Assembly: GCF_021568775.1 (NCBI RefSeq)
Contig: NZ_JAKGSG010000007.1
Coordinates: 1 to 64,000, forward strand
DNA: 64,000 nt
From: Antribacter soli
GTDB lineage: Bacteria > Actinomycetota > Actinomycetes > Actinomycetales > Cellulomonadaceae
Direction: 5' to 3'
Shown: positions 1 through 10,412 of the stretch, in pieces
Layout: every line of letters starts with the position of its first letter
Numbering within the stretch: the first letter of the stretch is position 1
Position numbers and translations under genes: made by a program
Notes under the pieces: generated by a model
The model's database searches: none
Told to the model about the DNA's origin: nothing
Seen by the model: only the letters and a program-made list of their open reading frames with translations

Positions 1-80
<80 letters not shown>

Positions 81-107
81 GCCACAGCGTGCGCAGAACG
101 CGACGGG

Positions 108-1790
<1,683 letters not shown>

Positions 1791-1841
1791 TGCCTGTGAT
1801 CCACCGTTCGCTGGGGAGAGATCGGATTCGCCCGCCGCGCC

Positions 1842-1905
1842 CCGGGAGGGGGCGCTGCCCCCGGCCGGGAACCGGCCCCGGGGTGCGCGCCGCCGCGGCG
1901 CGGCG
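1842..1905 (-). terminator. GC-rich hairpins between ssb and ettA
   Basis: The gap contains nested G/C inverted repeats, including a loopless CGCCGCGGCG palindrome at 1891-1900. No T-tract is seen. They may attenuate or end ssb transcription before ettA. This is inferred from base pairing only. Confidence 0.35.
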
Positions 1906-1918
1906 GGCCTGCCCAAGC

Positions 1919-2464
1919 CTACGCGGTCACCAGAGCCCCTCGCCCGACGCCGGACGGGTCGCCCGCGTCGTCCTGGTCACCCGTGCCGTTCGCCCCGAGG
2001 CCGTCGGCGGGCATGCTCCACGGGTCCTCGCCGCCCTCGCTCGGGCCCGGGGCCGCGGCGAGGCCGTCGCCCGGGGCGCCGTCGGGCACCGCGGTCGTGG
2101 TGATCACGCGCGTGAAGCGCGCGACGCCGCGCGTGACGTCCGGACCGACCGACACCGCCGACACCACCAGAGACGTGTGCGTCTTGTGGTCGGTGCCTTC
2201 CCACTCCTCGACGCCGAGGCGGCCGTGCACCGACACCGGGTCCCCCTTGGCCAGCGACTCGACCACGTTCCGCGCCGCGGTGTTCCACGCCTTGACCGTG
2301 AACCACAGCGTGGGCCCGTCGGACCACTCTCCCATGGCGCGGTTCACCACGCGCCGCGTGCTGCCCACGCGGAACGAGGTCCACTCGGCCCCCGTCGCCT
2401 CCGACCGGTACAGCAGCGGCTTGGTCCCCACGTAGCCGTTCACGGTCACCATCACGTCGCTCAT
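1919..2464 (-). CDS. ssb: Single-stranded DNA-binding protein
   Basis: The product is a 181-aa OB-fold protein that coats single-stranded DNA. The N-terminal 110 residues carry the SSB pattern: VTVNGYVGTKPLLYRS, then a WTSFRVGST strand, LWFTVKAWNTAARNV and GDPVSVHGRL. The C-terminal tail is acidic and Gly/Pro-rich but ends GRGALVTA, so it lacks the classic acidic DDIPF tip that recruits partner proteins. It is therefore probably a second, non-replicative SSB paralog; actinobacteria often carry one besides the copy next to rpsF/rpsR. The start follows a GGAGGG-type site just after a hairpin. Confidence 0.88.
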   Translation of the reverse strand: MSDVMVTVNGYVGTKPLLYRSEATGAEWTSFRVGSTRRVVNRAMGEWSDGPTLWFTVKAWNTAARNVVESLAKGDPVSVHGRLGVEEWEGTDHKTHTSLVVSAVSVGPDVTRGVARFTRVITTTAVPDGAPGDGLAAAPGPSEGGEDPWSMPADGLGANGTGDQDDAGDPSGVGRGALVTA

Positions 2465-2476
2465 CGCGCCCCCTCC

Positions 2477-2515
2477 GGGTCCGGGGCCGGCCCTCGCGGC
2501 CGGTCGCCCGGACCC
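2477..2515 (-). terminator. Nested hairpin after GTPase gene
   Basis: An outer stem GGGTCCGG/CCGGACCC (2477-2484 with 2508-2515) encloses an inner CCGG/CCGG stem. It sits between the stop of the upstream GTPase gene and the start of ssb on the minus strand, so it probably separates the two transcripts. No U-tract is visible. Confidence 0.45.
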
Positions 2516-2519
2516 AGCA

Positions 2520-4100
2520 TCAGGCCCGGACGGCGCGGGCGTCCGGCAGCCTGATCATGCCTGGGGACGGAGCCCCGATCTGGGACCCTGTGGTCGGGCT
2601 CGGAGCGAGCTCCAGCCGTACGGCGGGGCTGTCGTCGCGCGCGGCCTGTGCGAGCTCGCGCACCTCACGGTGCTCGTCGAGGAGCCGCTGCGTCGGCTCG
2701 CCGAGGGTTCTCACGAGCACCCGCTCGAGCGCCCCCCGCCCCGATGCGACGACCGCCTGCTCGCGCCGCCGGGCGAGCGTCCGGCGCACCTGGACCAGCG
2801 CCAGGAGCAGGATGATCCCGACGAGGGCCGCCAGCAGGGCGACCACGCCGAGCACCGTCGTCCACACCTGGTCGACCGCCAGCAGGCCGGTCGCCGCGAG
2901 GACCGTCGCCACGCCCATCACGACCGCCACGCCTGCTGCCGCGAAGGCCGTGCGCCGCATCGCCTTCGCCGAGGACGGACCGCTCGTGTCGAGCGTGATC
3001 CCCCGCAGCGCGGCCACGACGGACGCCCCGATCGTCTCCGCGCTCGCCACGGACTCCGCGAGCGACCGCTGCCAGCCGGGCCGCAGAGCGTCCCCCGCGC
3101 CGGTGAGCCAGCGCGCCCGGGACAGCGCGATCGCGTCCGGGTCCGGGGCGGGGAACTCCGGCCTGCCGTAGCCGTTGCGCACAGCCGCGGCCACCTGCCG
3201 CGCCACCGCCTCCAAGCCTGCCGCCTGAGCCAGCGCGTCGATCTCGCGGTCGAGCACGGCGTCCGTGTGCCACGGGACCTCGGCGGGCGTCTCGTCGAGC
3301 AGCAGGAGGGCCGCCGACTCGATCTCCCCCGCGGCCCGCCCGGCCGCGACCGACCGCCGGGCCACCACCTTCTCCAGCAACCCGCGGAGCTCGTCCAGGC
3401 CCGCACCGGTCCGGGCCGACACCGGCGCGACCGGAACCCCGTCGAGCCCGTCCTCGCGCAGCAGCCGCTTCACGTCGTTCACGAGGGTCTCGCGCTGGCC
3501 CACCGGCACCGTGTCCATCTGGTTCAGCGCCACCACCATCGACGCCTCCAGGCCCACCGACTCGCGCAGGTAGCCGGAGTGCAGGGCGTCGTCGGCGTAC
3601 TTCTGCGGGTCCACCACCCAGACCAGGAGGTCGACCAGCGGCAGCACCTTGTTCACGATGTCTCGGTGGCCGGGCTCCACCGAGTCGTGGTCGGGCAGGT
3701 CGAGCAGCACCAGACCCGCCAGCCCGTCCTCGTCCGCGGCGTCCAGCTCGCCGGCCCGGGTGATGCGCCGCTCGCGCTCCACCCCGAGCCAGTCCAGCAG
3801 CGCGGCGGCGTCGTCGCTCCACGCGCAGGCGGTGACCTTCGCCGTCGTCGGCCGCTTGACGCCCACGTCCGCGAAGGTGAGGCGGGAGATCTTGTTGAAC
3901 ATGCTCGACTTGCCCGAGCCGGTGCCGCCCGCGAGCGCCACCACCGTGTGGTCGACGCCGAGCGCCAGGCGTTCGCGGACGCTCGCCACCGCGGTCGCGA
4001 TCCTGCCGAAGACGTTGTCGTCGAGCCGGGACCCGGAGACCTCGAGCGCCCGGGCAAGGTCCTCCGTGCGAACGCGCAGGACGGCGTCCTGGCTCGTCAT
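2520..4100 (-). CDS. Membrane-associated GTPase (dynamin-like/YfjP type)
   Basis: This 526-aa protein has a complete G domain near the N-terminus: P-loop GGTGSGKSS at residues 58-66, a G3-like LLDLPDHDS near 130, and a G4 NQMD near 193. Two hydrophobic segments (about 380-440) indicate a membrane hairpin, followed by a basic cytosolic tail. The layout matches the actinobacterial GTPase pairs annotated as dynamin-family or 50S-ribosome-binding GTPase. Its start codon overlaps the stop of the upstream GTPase gene (ATGA, 4097-4100), so the two are translationally coupled and probably work as a heteromeric pair. The exact role is unknown; membrane remodelling or a stress function is the usual guess. 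Confidence 0.75.
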   Translation of the reverse strand: MTSQDAVLRVRTEDLARALEVSGSRLDDNVFGRIATAVASVRERLALGVDHTVVALAGGTGSGKSSMFNKISRLTFADVGVKRPTTAKVTACAWSDDAAALLDWLGVERERRITRAGELDAADEDGLAGLVLLDLPDHDSVEPGHRDIVNKVLPLVDLLVWVVDPQKYADDALHSGYLRESVGLEASMVVALNQMDTVPVGQRETLVNDVKRLLREDGLDGVPVAPVSARTGAGLDELRGLLEKVVARRSVAAGRAAGEIESAALLLLDETPAEVPWHTDAVLDREIDALAQAAGLEAVARQVAAAVRNGYGRPEFPAPDPDAIALSRARWLTGAGDALRPGWQRSLAESVASAETIGASVVAALRGITLDTSGPSSAKAMRRTAFAAAGVAVVMGVATVLAATGLLAVDQVWTTVLGVVALLAALVGIILLLALVQVRRTLARRREQAVVASGRGALERVLVRTLGEPTQRLLDEHREVRELAQAARDDSPAVRLELAPSPTTGSQIGAPSPGMIRLPDARAVRA

Positions 4101-5848
4101 GTCAGCCTCCTGAGCTCAGCGAGCCGAACGCGCAGCGCTGCGGCCGCGTCGTCGGCAAGGGCGGGGACCACAAGGGCACTCTGGACAGAACGGGCTTCTT
4201 CCGCAACCGCAGCGGCGGCGCGGTCCGCAAGATCACCCCTGAGCTCGGCGACCGCGTCGGTCGCCACCTCGCCCAGGACCCTGTCGAGCAGGCGTTCGGC
4301 GTCGTCGTTGCCGACGGCCGCGGCCAGGACGAGCGCGACCAGGCCGCCGTCGCCGAACGCGCGGCGCGCGCCCTCCGCGCGCACCCTGGCCTCCCGGTCG
4401 GAGATCTCGAGATGCCCGGGCTGCCCGACACCGGACGGGTCGCCTCCCTCGTCCGCGTCGCCCGTTCCCGCCGGTGCCGGTTCACCGAGATGCGCGACGA
4501 CGTCGTCCGCCGCCCGCGCCCAGGCGCCGACCGAACCCTTCGCCCACACCTCGCGCTGTGCGGCGCGGTCCTTGCCGGTAGGCGCGACGGACGTGCCCCC
4601 CGGCGGCGCGCCGGGCCCCGCGAGGACGGCCCGCAGCCGCTCCTCCGCCCGCGCGGCCGCGGCCACGAGCGAGCGGACGGCGGCCTCCTCCACCTCGGAG
4701 CGCAGGCCCTCCAGCGCCTTCTCCCGGGCGTGCCCGGCGCGCCGCGAGCTGCGCGCCACGCCGTCCCGGACGACGACGCGCTCCAGGCCGGCTGTACTGG
4801 CGAGCTCGAACCAGCGGGCCGCGACGGACGCCCCACCCGCGGTGCCGGCCAGGATCGTCCGGCGAGCCGCCGCGGCGGCGTCCGGCACGACGACGCCGAC
4901 CGTGTGCCGCAGCTCGCGCGCGGCGTCGCCCTGCTCCTCGACCGCGTCCGCCAGGCCCGTGACCCACTCGGGCAGCGCGCCGAGCGCGCCCTTGAGCGTG
5001 CGCAGGATGACGGTGCGCGAGCGGTCCGGTCCGGCGAGCAAGGACAGCCAGCGCAGGACGGGCGTGATGACCGTCGCGTCGAGCAGGCCCTCGTGGGGGC
5101 CGACGTCCGGCACGACGAACAGCGGCGCGTCCGTCATGCCGTGCTCCCGCAGGCGCGCCAGCAGGTCCGCGCGGATCGTCGGCAGGTTCTCCTTCGGCAC
5201 CCGGTTGAGGATCATCGCGACGCTCGCGCCGCGCTCCTTCGCGCGGCCCAGGGCCTCCCAGGGCGTGGCGTCGCCGTACCGGGCGGCCGTGGTGACGAAG
5301 AGCCACAGGTCCGCCGCCTCGAGGAGCTGGTGGGCCGTGCTGCGATTCTCCGACAGGAACGAGTCGAGGTCCGGGGCGTCCAGCAGCGCCGTGCCGCGCG
5401 GCACGCCCTGGTGGTGCACCACGCGCGCCAGGTCCGTGGCAGGCCCGGGCTTGAGCACCTCGACGTCGCGCGGGTGCACGGCCAGGACCGGTTCGCGCGT
5501 CGTCGGGCGCAGCACACCCGCCGGCGACAGCTCCTCGCCCAGCAACGAGTTGAACAGCGTGGACTTGCCGGCCCCCGTGGAGCCCGCGAGGACCACCATG
5601 GCAGGGCTCGACAGCTCGCCCAGCCGGGGCAGCAGGTGCTCGTCGAGCTGGGCGAGGAGGCGGCTTCGAGAGGCGTCCGCCTCGGTCGCTCCGTCGATCG
5701 GCAGGGGCAGGGTCGCGGCGGCGACGTCGCGCCTCAGGTCCCGCACGACGTCGTGGACGGTGAAGCCGAGCTGGTCGGCCACGTCCGGGTCCACGCCTCC
5801 GCGGCGGCCGAGGACGGCAGAACGTGTTCCCAGGGTCACGGGAGTCAT
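4097..5848 (-). CDS. Dynamin-like GTPase, first gene of coupled pair
   Basis: A 583-aa GTPase with P-loop GSTGAGKST at residues 89-97 and a G3-like LLDAPDLDSF near 137-146. A G4-type NRVPKEN is visible further on. It is longer than its neighbour before the G domain and has no clear membrane hairpin. The ATG at 5848 is preferred: the frame stays open further upstream only because it reads through the antisense of tRNA-Arg, which cannot be coding. Together with the overlapping downstream gene it forms a two-GTPase operon, an arrangement that recurs for bacterial dynamin-like proteins, where one partner is membrane-anchored. The function is inferred from architecture only. Confidence 0.72.
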   Translation of the reverse strand: MTPVTLGTRSAVLGRRGGVDPDVADQLGFTVHDVVRDLRRDVAAATLPLPIDGATEADASRSRLLAQLDEHLLPRLGELSSPAMVVLAGSTGAGKSTLFNSLLGEELSPAGVLRPTTREPVLAVHPRDVEVLKPGPATDLARVVHHQGVPRGTALLDAPDLDSFLSENRSTAHQLLEAADLWLFVTTAARYGDATPWEALGRAKERGASVAMILNRVPKENLPTIRADLLARLREHGMTDAPLFVVPDVGPHEGLLDATVITPVLRWLSLLAGPDRSRTVILRTLKGALGALPEWVTGLADAVEEQGDAARELRHTVGVVVPDAAAAARRTILAGTAGGASVAARWFELASTAGLERVVVRDGVARSSRRAGHAREKALEGLRSEVEEAAVRSLVAAAARAEERLRAVLAGPGAPPGGTSVAPTGKDRAAQREVWAKGSVGAWARAADDVVAHLGEPAPAGTGDADEGGDPSGVGQPGHLEISDREARVRAEGARRAFGDGGLVALVLAAAVGNDDAERLLDRVLGEVATDAVAELRGDLADRAAAAVAEEARSVQSALVVPALADDAAAALRVRLAELRRLT

Positions 5849-5968
5849 CCTGATAGGTCGCAGTGCGTATGCCAACTGCGACGCACCAGATGTCGCGGAT
5901 GTTCCGCGTGTCGAACACCACGCGAAGATGTCCGAACCGGCACGCCCTGTCGTTACGATGGGGGACGC

Positions 5969-6044
<76 letters not shown>

Positions 6045-6088
6045 TCACCATGCTCTGACCTGCGCCCGGAGTCTCGTCGTCGGCGCAC

Positions 6089-6379
6089 CTAGCCCAACGC
6101 CACGCCGCGCCCGCTCGGCTTCCGGAAGGCGACCTGGTCGTAGAACAGCCACGAACCGTAGACCCGTACGGGATACCCCGAGAGCTCCAGCTTCAGCGTT
6201 CCGTTGGTGTCCGACACGCTCCAGACGAGCGCCCCGTCGTGCGGCGCGGTGTCGATGTAGTGGGTGTCGTCGCCAGGCAGCACGATGCGCAGGACCTCAG
6301 CACCGTCCTCCACGAACTCGCTCACGTCGACCTCGACAAGCCGCACCGAGTTCCCCACCAGGTAGTGCTTGCTCGCCAT
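6089..6379 (-). CDS. Small protein of unknown function
   Basis: A 96-aa protein that I do not recognise. It begins MASKHYLVGNSVRLVEVDVS and is rich in alternating hydrophobic and charged residues, suggesting a beta-sheet fold, with no signal peptide or membrane segment. The ATG at 6379 is chosen over an in-frame ATG 15 codons upstream because a good GAGGGAG site precedes it by seven bases. It sits alone on the minus strand between tRNA-Arg and a repeat-rich gap. Codon use is like that of its neighbours. A real gene is likely, but its role cannot be deduced. Confidence 0.6.
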   Translation of the reverse strand: MASKHYLVGNSVRLVEVDVSEFVEDGAEVLRIVLPGDDTHYIDTAPHDGALVWSVSDTNGTLKLELSGYPVRVYGSWLFYDQVAFRKPSGRGVALG

Positions 6380-6501
6380 CACCACTCCCTCGTCTACCGC
6401 TCGCCGGTGCGTGCGGGTGTCCATCGAACGTATCGGCGATCGACGACATCGACCCGTCGAGGAACATCCCCGCGGCGCCCCCTGCCGCCGGCGATGGTCT
6501 G

Positions 6502-6574
6502 GTCCGCTTCGAGAACGCCATCAGGTATCGCTCCGATCGCGGTGGCGATACCTGATGGCGTTCTCGAGGCGGAC
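6502..6574. repeat. Long inverted repeat (about 30-bp arms)
   Basis: The arms 6510-6531 and 6545-6566 are perfect 22-base inverted complements around a 13-base spacer. Pairing continues outward to 6502 and 6574 with only wobble mismatches, giving about 30 paired positions. It lies between the small minus-strand gene and the telA promoter. It is far longer than a normal terminator and is reported together with five other long hairpins in this window. Confidence 0.85.
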
Positions 6575-6777
6575 TCCGGGCGGCCCTGCCGGCGGCCCAG
6601 CCGGCGGACTCCGGGCGGCCCTGCAAACCGGCCCTGCAACCCGCCCCGCGAACCCCGCCGGGCGACCACGACGTCGTCGGGCACCTTTCCCCATACCTGT
6701 GCGTTGAGCAGCCGTGACGGTGCCGCGGGTGCCTCCTGGAGCGGGTGAAGACCCGGTCCTGAGAGGGGCTCCGCGGC

Positions 6778-6783
6778 TATACT
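6778..6783 (+). promoter_or_regulatory. Probable -10 box of the telA-fha gene block
   Basis: TATACT is an excellent sigma-A -10 match placed 36 bases before the telA-like start. No clear TTGACA -35 is visible 17-19 bases upstream. It is the only strong promoter-like element ahead of the run of genes to 17.6 kb. Confidence 0.5.
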
Positions 6784-6819
6784 CGCGGCACGATCGGCCG
6801 CATGACCGGAGGATCACCG

Positions 6820-8037
6820 ATGACCGAGGCAGCACCCGCACCGCTCGAGCCGCCCGCACCGCCTCTGGTGCTCACCGCGCCCGAGCCCGCCAAGCCCGTC
6901 ACGGCGACGCAGGCGCCGGCCATGGCCCCGAAGGTGGACGCGGCGGTCGCCCCGGCACTGGACAAGAAGGTCGCCACCTACCTGGACGGCCTCCTCGGGA
7001 GCGACACGCGGTCCCCGGAGTTCGCGGCACGCGCGGACGACGTGCGCACGATGGGCGACCAGGACATCCGCCAGGCGGCAGATTCGTCGAACCGCCTCCT
7101 GCAGACGCCGGTCAAGGCCCTCAAGGAGGGCGGCCTCGCGGACGGCTCCAAGGTCGGCAAGACGCTGCTCGAGCTGCGCCGCACCGTGGAGGACCTGGAC
7201 CCGAGCGAGGCGAACGTCGGCAAGAAGCTGCTCGGCTTCATCCCGTTCGGCGACCAGATCCAGGACTACTTCCGCCGCTACGAGTCTGCCCAGTCGCAGC
7301 TCAACGCCATCATCCAGGCCCTCTACAACGGCCAGGACGAGCTGCGCAAGGACAACGCCGCGCTGAACCTGGAGAAGCAGAACCTCTGGGACACGATGGC
7401 CCGGCTCAACCAGTACATCTACGTGGCGGAGCGGCTCGACGCCCAGCTCGCCGCGAAGATCGCCGAGCTCCAGATCGCCGACCCGGACCGCGCGAAGGCC
7501 CTGTCCGAGGACGTCCTGTTCTACATCCGCCAGAAGCACCAGGACCTGCTCACGCAGCTCGCGGTGTCGATCCAGGGCTACCTCGCGATCGACATCATCA
7601 TCAAGAACAACCTGGAGCTCGTGAAGGGCGTCGACCGCGCCACCACCACGACGGTCTCCGCGCTGCGCACGGCCGTGATCGTGGCGCAGGCGCTCGCGAA
7701 CCAGAGGCTCGTGCTCGACCAGATCAGCGCGCTCAACACGACCACGTCGAACATGATCGCGGCGACGTCGAAGATGCTGGCCGACCAGTCGGCGCGCATC
7801 CAGGAGCAGGCCGCGAGCTCGACGGTGGGCCTGCCGCAGCTCCAGCAGGCGTTCGCCAACATCTACGCCACGATGGACTCCATCAGCGACTTCAAGACCC
7901 GCGCGCTCGACTCGATGGCCGAGACGATCGGGGTGCTGCAGACCGAGACCGCCAAGTCCCAGGAGTACCTGGACCGGGCGCGGCGGTCGAGCACCGACGG
8001 CGTCGCGAGCGGCTCGCTCGACCTGAACCAGCTCTGA
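6820..8037 (+). CDS. TelA-like toxic anion resistance family protein
   Basis: A 405-aa cytosolic, almost wholly alpha-helical protein matching the TelA family (tellurite/toxic anion resistance; also linked to cell-envelope stress). After a Pro/Ala-rich N-terminus (about 55 aa) comes the family core, with LRRTVEDLDPSEA, KKLLGFIPFGDQIQDYFRRY and long heptad-like helices including ELQIADPDRAKALSEDVLFY. The start at 6820 is preferred over the ATG at 6802 because GGAGGA lies between them at correct spacing. It opens the ten-gene block; TelA proteins commonly sit with Ter or VWA genes, as here. The biochemical activity of the family is not established. Confidence 0.85.
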   Translation: MTEAAPAPLEPPAPPLVLTAPEPAKPVTATQAPAMAPKVDAAVAPALDKKVATYLDGLLGSDTRSPEFAARADDVRTMGDQDIRQAADSSNRLLQTPVKALKEGGLADGSKVGKTLLELRRTVEDLDPSEANVGKKLLGFIPFGDQIQDYFRRYESAQSQLNAIIQALYNGQDELRKDNAALNLEKQNLWDTMARLNQYIYVAERLDAQLAAKIAELQIADPDRAKALSEDVLFYIRQKHQDLLTQLAVSIQGYLAIDIIIKNNLELVKGVDRATTTTVSALRTAVIVAQALANQRLVLDQISALNTTTSNMIAATSKMLADQSARIQEQAASSTVGLPQLQQAFANIYATMDSISDFKTRALDSMAETIGVLQTETAKSQEYLDRARRSSTDGVASGSLDLNQL

Positions 8038-8053
8038 GGGGGCTCGCTCACGC

Positions 8054-8644
8054 ATGGGGTGGCTGGAAGACTTCTTCGGACGGCTGTCCGGCACCGAGCA
8101 GCCGGTTCGCACCACACCGGTCACGGGGGTCCCGCTGCCGCCGACGACGGACGACCTGCTGGCCGCCGTCGACGCCGTCGAGGCGCGCGTGGCTGCCGCG
8201 GTCCCGACCGTGATCGCCGCGCGCGTGCACCGCGTGGCAGCGGTGGTGCACGAGATGGCGCCGCGCCTCGACCGGCTCGGTGCCGGTTCGCAGCAGGCGC
8301 ACACGGTCGTGGCGACGGCGACGAGCTACCTGCCGGAGGCCGTCAACAACTACGCGCGCCTGCCGCGGGAGTTCGCGAACACGCGCCCCGTCAACGGCGC
8401 CAAGCCGGCGCTCTACGTGCTGTGCGACCAGCTCGACCTGCTCACCCACGTCCTGGGGCAGATCTCGGACGCGGTCTCCCGGCAGGACGCCGTGGCGCTG
8501 GTGGCGCACGGCGTGTTCCTGCAGGAGAAGTTCGGCCAGTCGGGGCTCGCGCTGCCGGAGCTGCCGACGCCGCCACAGCCGGGGGCCGAGCCGGGGCCGG
8601 GGCCGGGGACCGGGGCCCTGGAGCCGCCGGAGCCGACGCCGTGA
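8054..8644 (+). CDS. Unknown helical protein next to TelA
   Basis: A 196-aa protein that I cannot assign to a named family. It starts MGWLEDFFGRLSG, an amphipathic helix that could touch the membrane, followed by a Pro-rich linker and about 110 residues of helix, then a Pro/Gly tail (PGPGPGTG). It lies 16 bases after the telA-like stop with a GAGGGGG site in between, so it is cotranscribed. In other bacteria TelA is often followed by an XpaC-type protein; this gene occupies that place, but I see no sequence match I can defend. Confidence 0.65.
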   Translation: MGWLEDFFGRLSGTEQPVRTTPVTGVPLPPTTDDLLAAVDAVEARVAAAVPTVIAARVHRVAAVVHEMAPRLDRLGAGSQQAHTVVATATSYLPEAVNNYARLPREFANTRPVNGAKPALYVLCDQLDLLTHVLGQISDAVSRQDAVALVAHGVFLQEKFGQSGLALPELPTPPQPGAEPGPGPGTGALEPPEPTP

Positions 8645-8726
8645 ACGGGCCGCGCACCCAGGTTCGGCAGTCCGTCACCAGATCGGTCCCTCAAGGTGCC
8701 GCGGAGAGCCGAACGGGGGTGCTCCC

Positions 8727-10412
8727 ATGAGCACGGCCGAGCTCGCCTCCGCGCTCGCCGCCCTCACCTCGACCGGCGGCTCGGCCGGCGTGGGAGCCGA
8801 GGCGGCGCGCGCCGAGGGCGAGCGGCTCGCCGCCGCGGTCGCGGAGTCGTCGCCCCGCGCACCGCAGGCGTGGCTCGAGGCGACCGGCCGGCCGTACGGC
8901 AACGACGTGGCGGCGACCCTGCAACCGTTCTTCGACGCGGCCCAGCAGGGCCGCCGCTGGCGTTCTTCGCCGACGGCGTTGCTCGCCGGGCTGGTGGCGG
9001 CCGGCTCGCCGCACGCCGGGGCGTACGCCGAGGCGCTGGCGCGCGTCGCGGACGCGGCGGCGGAGATCGGCGAGCCGAGCATCAGCGCGGTGGCCGCGGC
9101 GGCGGGTGCGGCGGCGGTCTACCGCGGCGCGGTCGCGGGCCGGGGCGCTGCGGCGTCGCGTCCTGCCGGCCCGACGGCGCCCCCGGCCCCCGCCGACCTC
9201 GACCTCGGCCGCCTCACCGGCACCCGGCTCCCGCCCGGGGTCCCCTCGGTGTCCGACATCCTCGACCAGCTCCGCACCGGCTCCGCCGGCACGGGCCCCA
9301 CGACGCCCGGCGCCGCCACGGGCGACGGCGAGGCGACGGCGGGAGGCGCGCGACCGGCGTCGGGCAGCGGAGGCTCTGCCGTGCCCGGGGAAGCGCCGGA
9401 GCCGGCGCGGTCGCTCGAGGAGCTGCTCGCCGAGCTGGACGGGCTCGTGGGCCTGACGCGCGTCAAGGACGAGATCCGCCGGCAGACGGAGCTGCTGCGG
9501 ATCGAGCGCCTGCGCACCGAGGCCGGGCTGACGAGGCCGACCCTGACCCGTCACCTCGTGTTCGTGGGCAACCCGGGCACGGGCAAGACGACGGTCGCGC
9601 GGCTCGTCGCGGGCATCTACCGCGCGCTCGGGCTGCTGGAGAAGGGCCACCTGGTCGAGGTGGACCGGTCCGAGCTGGTCGCGGGCTACCTGGGGCAGAC
9701 GGCGACGAAGACCACGGAGGTGGTCGGCCGGGCGCTCGGCGGCGTGCTCTTCATCGACGAGGCCTACGCGCTCGCCGAGGACCAGTACGGCAAGGAAGCC
9801 GTGGACACCCTGGTCAAGGACATGGAGGACCACCGCGACGACCTCGTCGTGGTCGTCGCGGGCTACCCGCTGCCGATGGCGCGGTTCATCACGACGAACC
9901 CGGGCCTCGAGTCGCGCTTCGCGAAGACGATCGTGTTCGACGACTACTCGGACGGCGAGCTGCGGCAGATCTTCGAGGACCTGGCGCGCAGGGCGGACTT
10001 CGAGCCGCTGCCCGGGACGCTGGAGCGGTTCGAGCACCTCGTCGCCGAGCAGCCGCGCGGCGAGGGCTTCGGCAACGGGCGATGGGCGCGCAACATGCTC
10101 GACGCGGCCGTCGCGCGGCACGCGTGGCGCCTGCGCCACGTCGCCGCGCCGACGGTGGACCAGCTGAGGCAGCTGCTGCCCGAGGACCTGACGGACGTCG
10201 TGGACATCTCGTCCGACGCCGACCCCGTTCCCGGGCCGGTTCCCGAGCCGGTGCCGGGGCCCGTGTCGGTGGCCCCGGGTAGCGTTCCGGACCTCACGAA
10301 CGAGCAGAGCACGAGCGTGACCACCAGCGAGAACAAGAGCGAGACGATGAGCGAGCGGAGCCCGAGCCGGCCGGCCGGCAGCCCGATGATCGAGGACGAG
10401 GAGTCCGCATGA
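8727..10412 (+). CDS. AAA+ ATPase, CbxX/SpoVK/EccA type
   Basis: A 561-aa AAA+ ATPase. The first 230 residues are an Ala-rich helical region with a low-complexity Gly/Ser/Thr linker, and the ATPase core follows. It has LDGLVGLTRVKDEIRRQ at its start, Walker A GNPGTGKT at 281-288, Walker B VLFIDEAYAL near 345, sensor VVVVAGYP, and a GNGRWARN box near the end that is typical of CbxX/CfqX proteins. The tail is a Pro/Val repeat and a Ser/Glu-rich stretch. Its stop overlaps the glnX start (10409-10412). Family members remodel protein complexes (Rubisco activase, ESX EccA). No Rubisco or ESX genes are near, so its client is probably encoded in this block. Confidence 0.8.
   Translation: MSTAELASALAALTSTGGSAGVGAEAARAEGERLAAAVAESSPRAPQAWLEATGRPYGNDVAATLQPFFDAAQQGRRWRSSPTALLAGLVAAGSPHAGAYAEALARVADAAAEIGEPSISAVAAAAGAAAVYRGAVAGRGAAASRPAGPTAPPAPADLDLGRLTGTRLPPGVPSVSDILDQLRTGSAGTGPTTPGAATGDGEATAGGARPASGSGGSAVPGEAPEPARSLEELLAELDGLVGLTRVKDEIRRQTELLRIERLRTEAGLTRPTLTRHLVFVGNPGTGKTTVARLVAGIYRALGLLEKGHLVEVDRSELVAGYLGQTATKTTEVVGRALGGVLFIDEAYALAEDQYGKEAVDTLVKDMEDHRDDLVVVVAGYPLPMARFITTNPGLESRFAKTIVFDDYSDGELRQIFEDLARRADFEPLPGTLERFEHLVAEQPRGEGFGNGRWARNMLDAAVARHAWRLRHVAAPTVDQLRQLLPEDLTDVVDISSDADPVPGPVPEPVPGPVSVAPGSVPDLTNEQSTSVTTSENKSETMSERSPSRPAGSPMIEDEESA

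Larger units (their letters stand above)
6380..6801. other. Repeat-rich intergenic stretch
   Basis: About 420 bases without a convincing gene. It holds a large inverted repeat (6502-6574), a 22-base exact direct repeat (6568-6589 and 6603-6624) that starts on the outer edge of the hairpin, and a TATACT -10 box at 6778-6783 that probably drives the telA-glnX-pknG block. Short open frames on both strands here only mirror the repeats. Confidence 0.6.

Noticed and set aside
8727-10412. Rubisco activase CbbX
   Set aside because: The AAA+ core is of this type, but no Rubisco or Calvin genes are near and the N-terminal domain differs; kept as a generic CbxX/SpoVK-type ATPase.
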